Shown piece after piece: positions 13,312-14,193 of a DNA stretch of 14,193 nucleotides. Each line of letters starts with the position of its first letter. Position 1 is the first letter of the stretch. This DNA is from JBGOUJ01 sp041477005. Lineage in GTDB: Bacteria > Acidobacteriota > Terriglobia > Bryobacterales > JACQDG01. The DNA lies in contig JBGOUJ010000135.1 of the NCBI GenBank assembly GCA_041477005.1, positions 1 to 14,193 on the forward strand, read 5' to 3'. The notes beneath the pieces were generated by a model, which saw only the letters and a program-made list of their open reading frames with translations, ran no database searches and had not been told where the DNA came from. The position numbers were made by a program, and so were the translations under genes.

Positions 13312-14193
13312 CTACGGCCGGTAGCTGAAGTATCCGGCCACCTGCTCGGCGACCCGCCCGATGGCCTCTTCCAGCCGTTCGCCCGAGCCGAAATGGTTGG
13401 CGGTGAAGATGCTCACCACGATGGTTTTCCCCGGCGCTTCGAGCACCCCCACGTCGTTGTCGATATAGGGCAAGAAGTCACCGGTCTTGTGCGGGATGCG
13501 GAAGCCGCTCAGAAAGCGCGGGATGCGGGAGCGGTAGAGCTGGCCGCGCAGAATTTCAAGCATCATTGCCGAGGAAGACTTGTCGACGAGCGTCCCGCGC
13601 TCCATCCTTTCGAGCAGCCGGCCCGTCTCGCGCGGCGTGGAAAGGCCGACCGGGTGCTTGGCTTCGCGATGGAATTGCTCGGCGCTCGGGGCGGCGCGCA
13701 CTGCCTCGAACCACGCCCGCACCGCGGCCGGCGCCCGCGTCCGCTCCAGGCCCAGCGCCGCCATGCGCCGGTTCACCGCTTCCGGCCCGCCCACCATGCG
13801 GTAGAGAACATCGGTCGCCGTGTTGTCGGAGACGATGATCATCAGGGTGATCAGGTCCCTAACGGTTACGACCGCTCCCACATCGAGGCTGCGCAGGATG
13901 CCGGTTCCCGGCAGCATGTCTTCCTTGGTGAGCGTGTATTTTTCGGCCAGGGCAAACTTGCCGGCTTTGAGCTGCTCGAAAGCCTCCACCATGAGCGGAA
14001 TCTTGATCACGCTCATGGTGTCCATCTCGCGATCGGCGCCGAGGGCGATCTCCTCGCCGGTCTCGAGCGACTTGACGTAAATTCCCCACGTGGCGTTGAC
14101 GCTCTTCGTGATCCGCTCGATCGAGGATTCGAGCCGCTCGAGCGGCGCCGGCTGCGCGGCGAGAGCCGCCGCCAGCCACAGGCCGCCGGCCGC
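13312..14193 (-). CDS. Class A beta-lactamase-like secreted serine hydrolase, N-terminus cut by window edge
   Basis: 293 residues are visible, ending at TAG 13312-13314; the start codon lies beyond 14193. The first visible residues (AAGGLWLAAALAAQP) look like the end of a signal peptide, so export is likely. The fold signature is clear: WGIYVKSLETGEEIALGAD, then the S-x-x-K motif SVIK (nucleophile Ser codon 14011-14013), SDN 61 residues later, a TPRETGRLLERM helix, and KTG (HKTGDF) 175 residues after the serine. These match the class A/PF13354 family. The usual omega-loop E-x-x-L-N motif carrying the deacylating Glu is not recognisable, so true beta-lactam hydrolysis is uncertain and a slow penicillin-binding hydrolase is an alternative. 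An internal ATG at 14025 is not the real start, because it would remove the signal peptide and first strands. No co-directional partner is visible within the window. Confidence 0.88.
   Translation of the reverse strand, partial: AAGGLWLAAALAAQPAPLERLESSIERITKSVNATWGIYVKSLETGEEIALGADREMDTMSVIKIPLMVEAFEQLKAGKFALAEKYTLTKEDMLPGTGILRSLDVGAVVTVRDLITLMIIVSDNTATDVLYRMVGGPEAVNRRMAALGLERTRAPAAVRAWFEAVRAAPSAEQFHREAKHPVGLSTPRETGRLLERMERGTLVDKSSSAMMLEILRGQLYRSRIPRFLSGFRIPHKTGDFLPYIDNDVGVLEAPGKTIVVSIFTANHFGSGERLEEAIGRVAEQVAGYFSYRP

Noticed and set aside
13312..14025. ATG 14025 as the start of the beta-lactamase-like gene
   Set aside because: The in-frame upstream codons to the window edge encode the family's first beta strands and a signal peptide end, so the real start is beyond 14193.

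Overview
The window is high-GC bacterial DNA, most likely from an acidobacterium of the Solibacter/Bryobacter lineage. The main clue is the secreted protein at 10837-13047. Its C-terminal ~225 residues look like the 'Solibacter uncharacterized C-terminal domain' (TIGR03437 as I remember it), which is strongly concentrated in that group. This placement comes from family recognition, not from a search.

Layout. (1) 1-10146, + strand: the 3' 3,381 codons of a giant hybrid polyketide synthase / non-ribosomal peptide synthetase. The reading frame is already open at base 1, and the window starts inside a ketosynthase. Domain order is KS(partial)-AT-DH-cMT-[structural KR half]-ER-KR-ACP-C-A-PCP, then a stop. 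(2) 10143-10826, + strand: an Sfp-type 4'-phosphopantetheinyl transferase whose ATG overlaps the synthase stop (ATGA), so the two genes probably form the end of one operon. (3) 10837-13047, - strand, convergent after only 10 bp: a secreted beta-rich protein made of two tandem ~240-residue repeats plus the TIGR03437-like domain. (4) 13048-13311: a 264-bp gap holding a near-perfect 32-bp palindrome. (5) 13312-14193, - strand: a secreted class A beta-lactamase-like serine hydrolase, cut off by the right edge inside its signal peptide.

How the parts work together. The PKS module has every domain needed for full reduction and alpha-C-methylation of a polyketide extension, and all catalytic motifs I could check are present. 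The ACP would pass the saturated, methyl-branched acyl chain to the C domain, which joins it to an amino acid loaded by the A domain. The specificity residues (D-P-W-Q-F-G-L-I-D-K) are one substitution from a code I remember for glutamine. The product would remain on the last PCP: there is no thioesterase, reductase or Dieckmann domain and none follows in the operon, so release or further extension must be done by a protein outside this window. The phosphopantetheinyl transferase would convert the ACP and PCP to their holo forms. The domain order equals that of fungal highly reducing PKS-NRPS hybrids (without their terminal reductase), which raises, but does not prove, the possibility of iterative use.

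The two minus-strand genes show no evident link to the cluster. I see no rRNA, tRNA, CRISPR array, insertion sequence or integrase.
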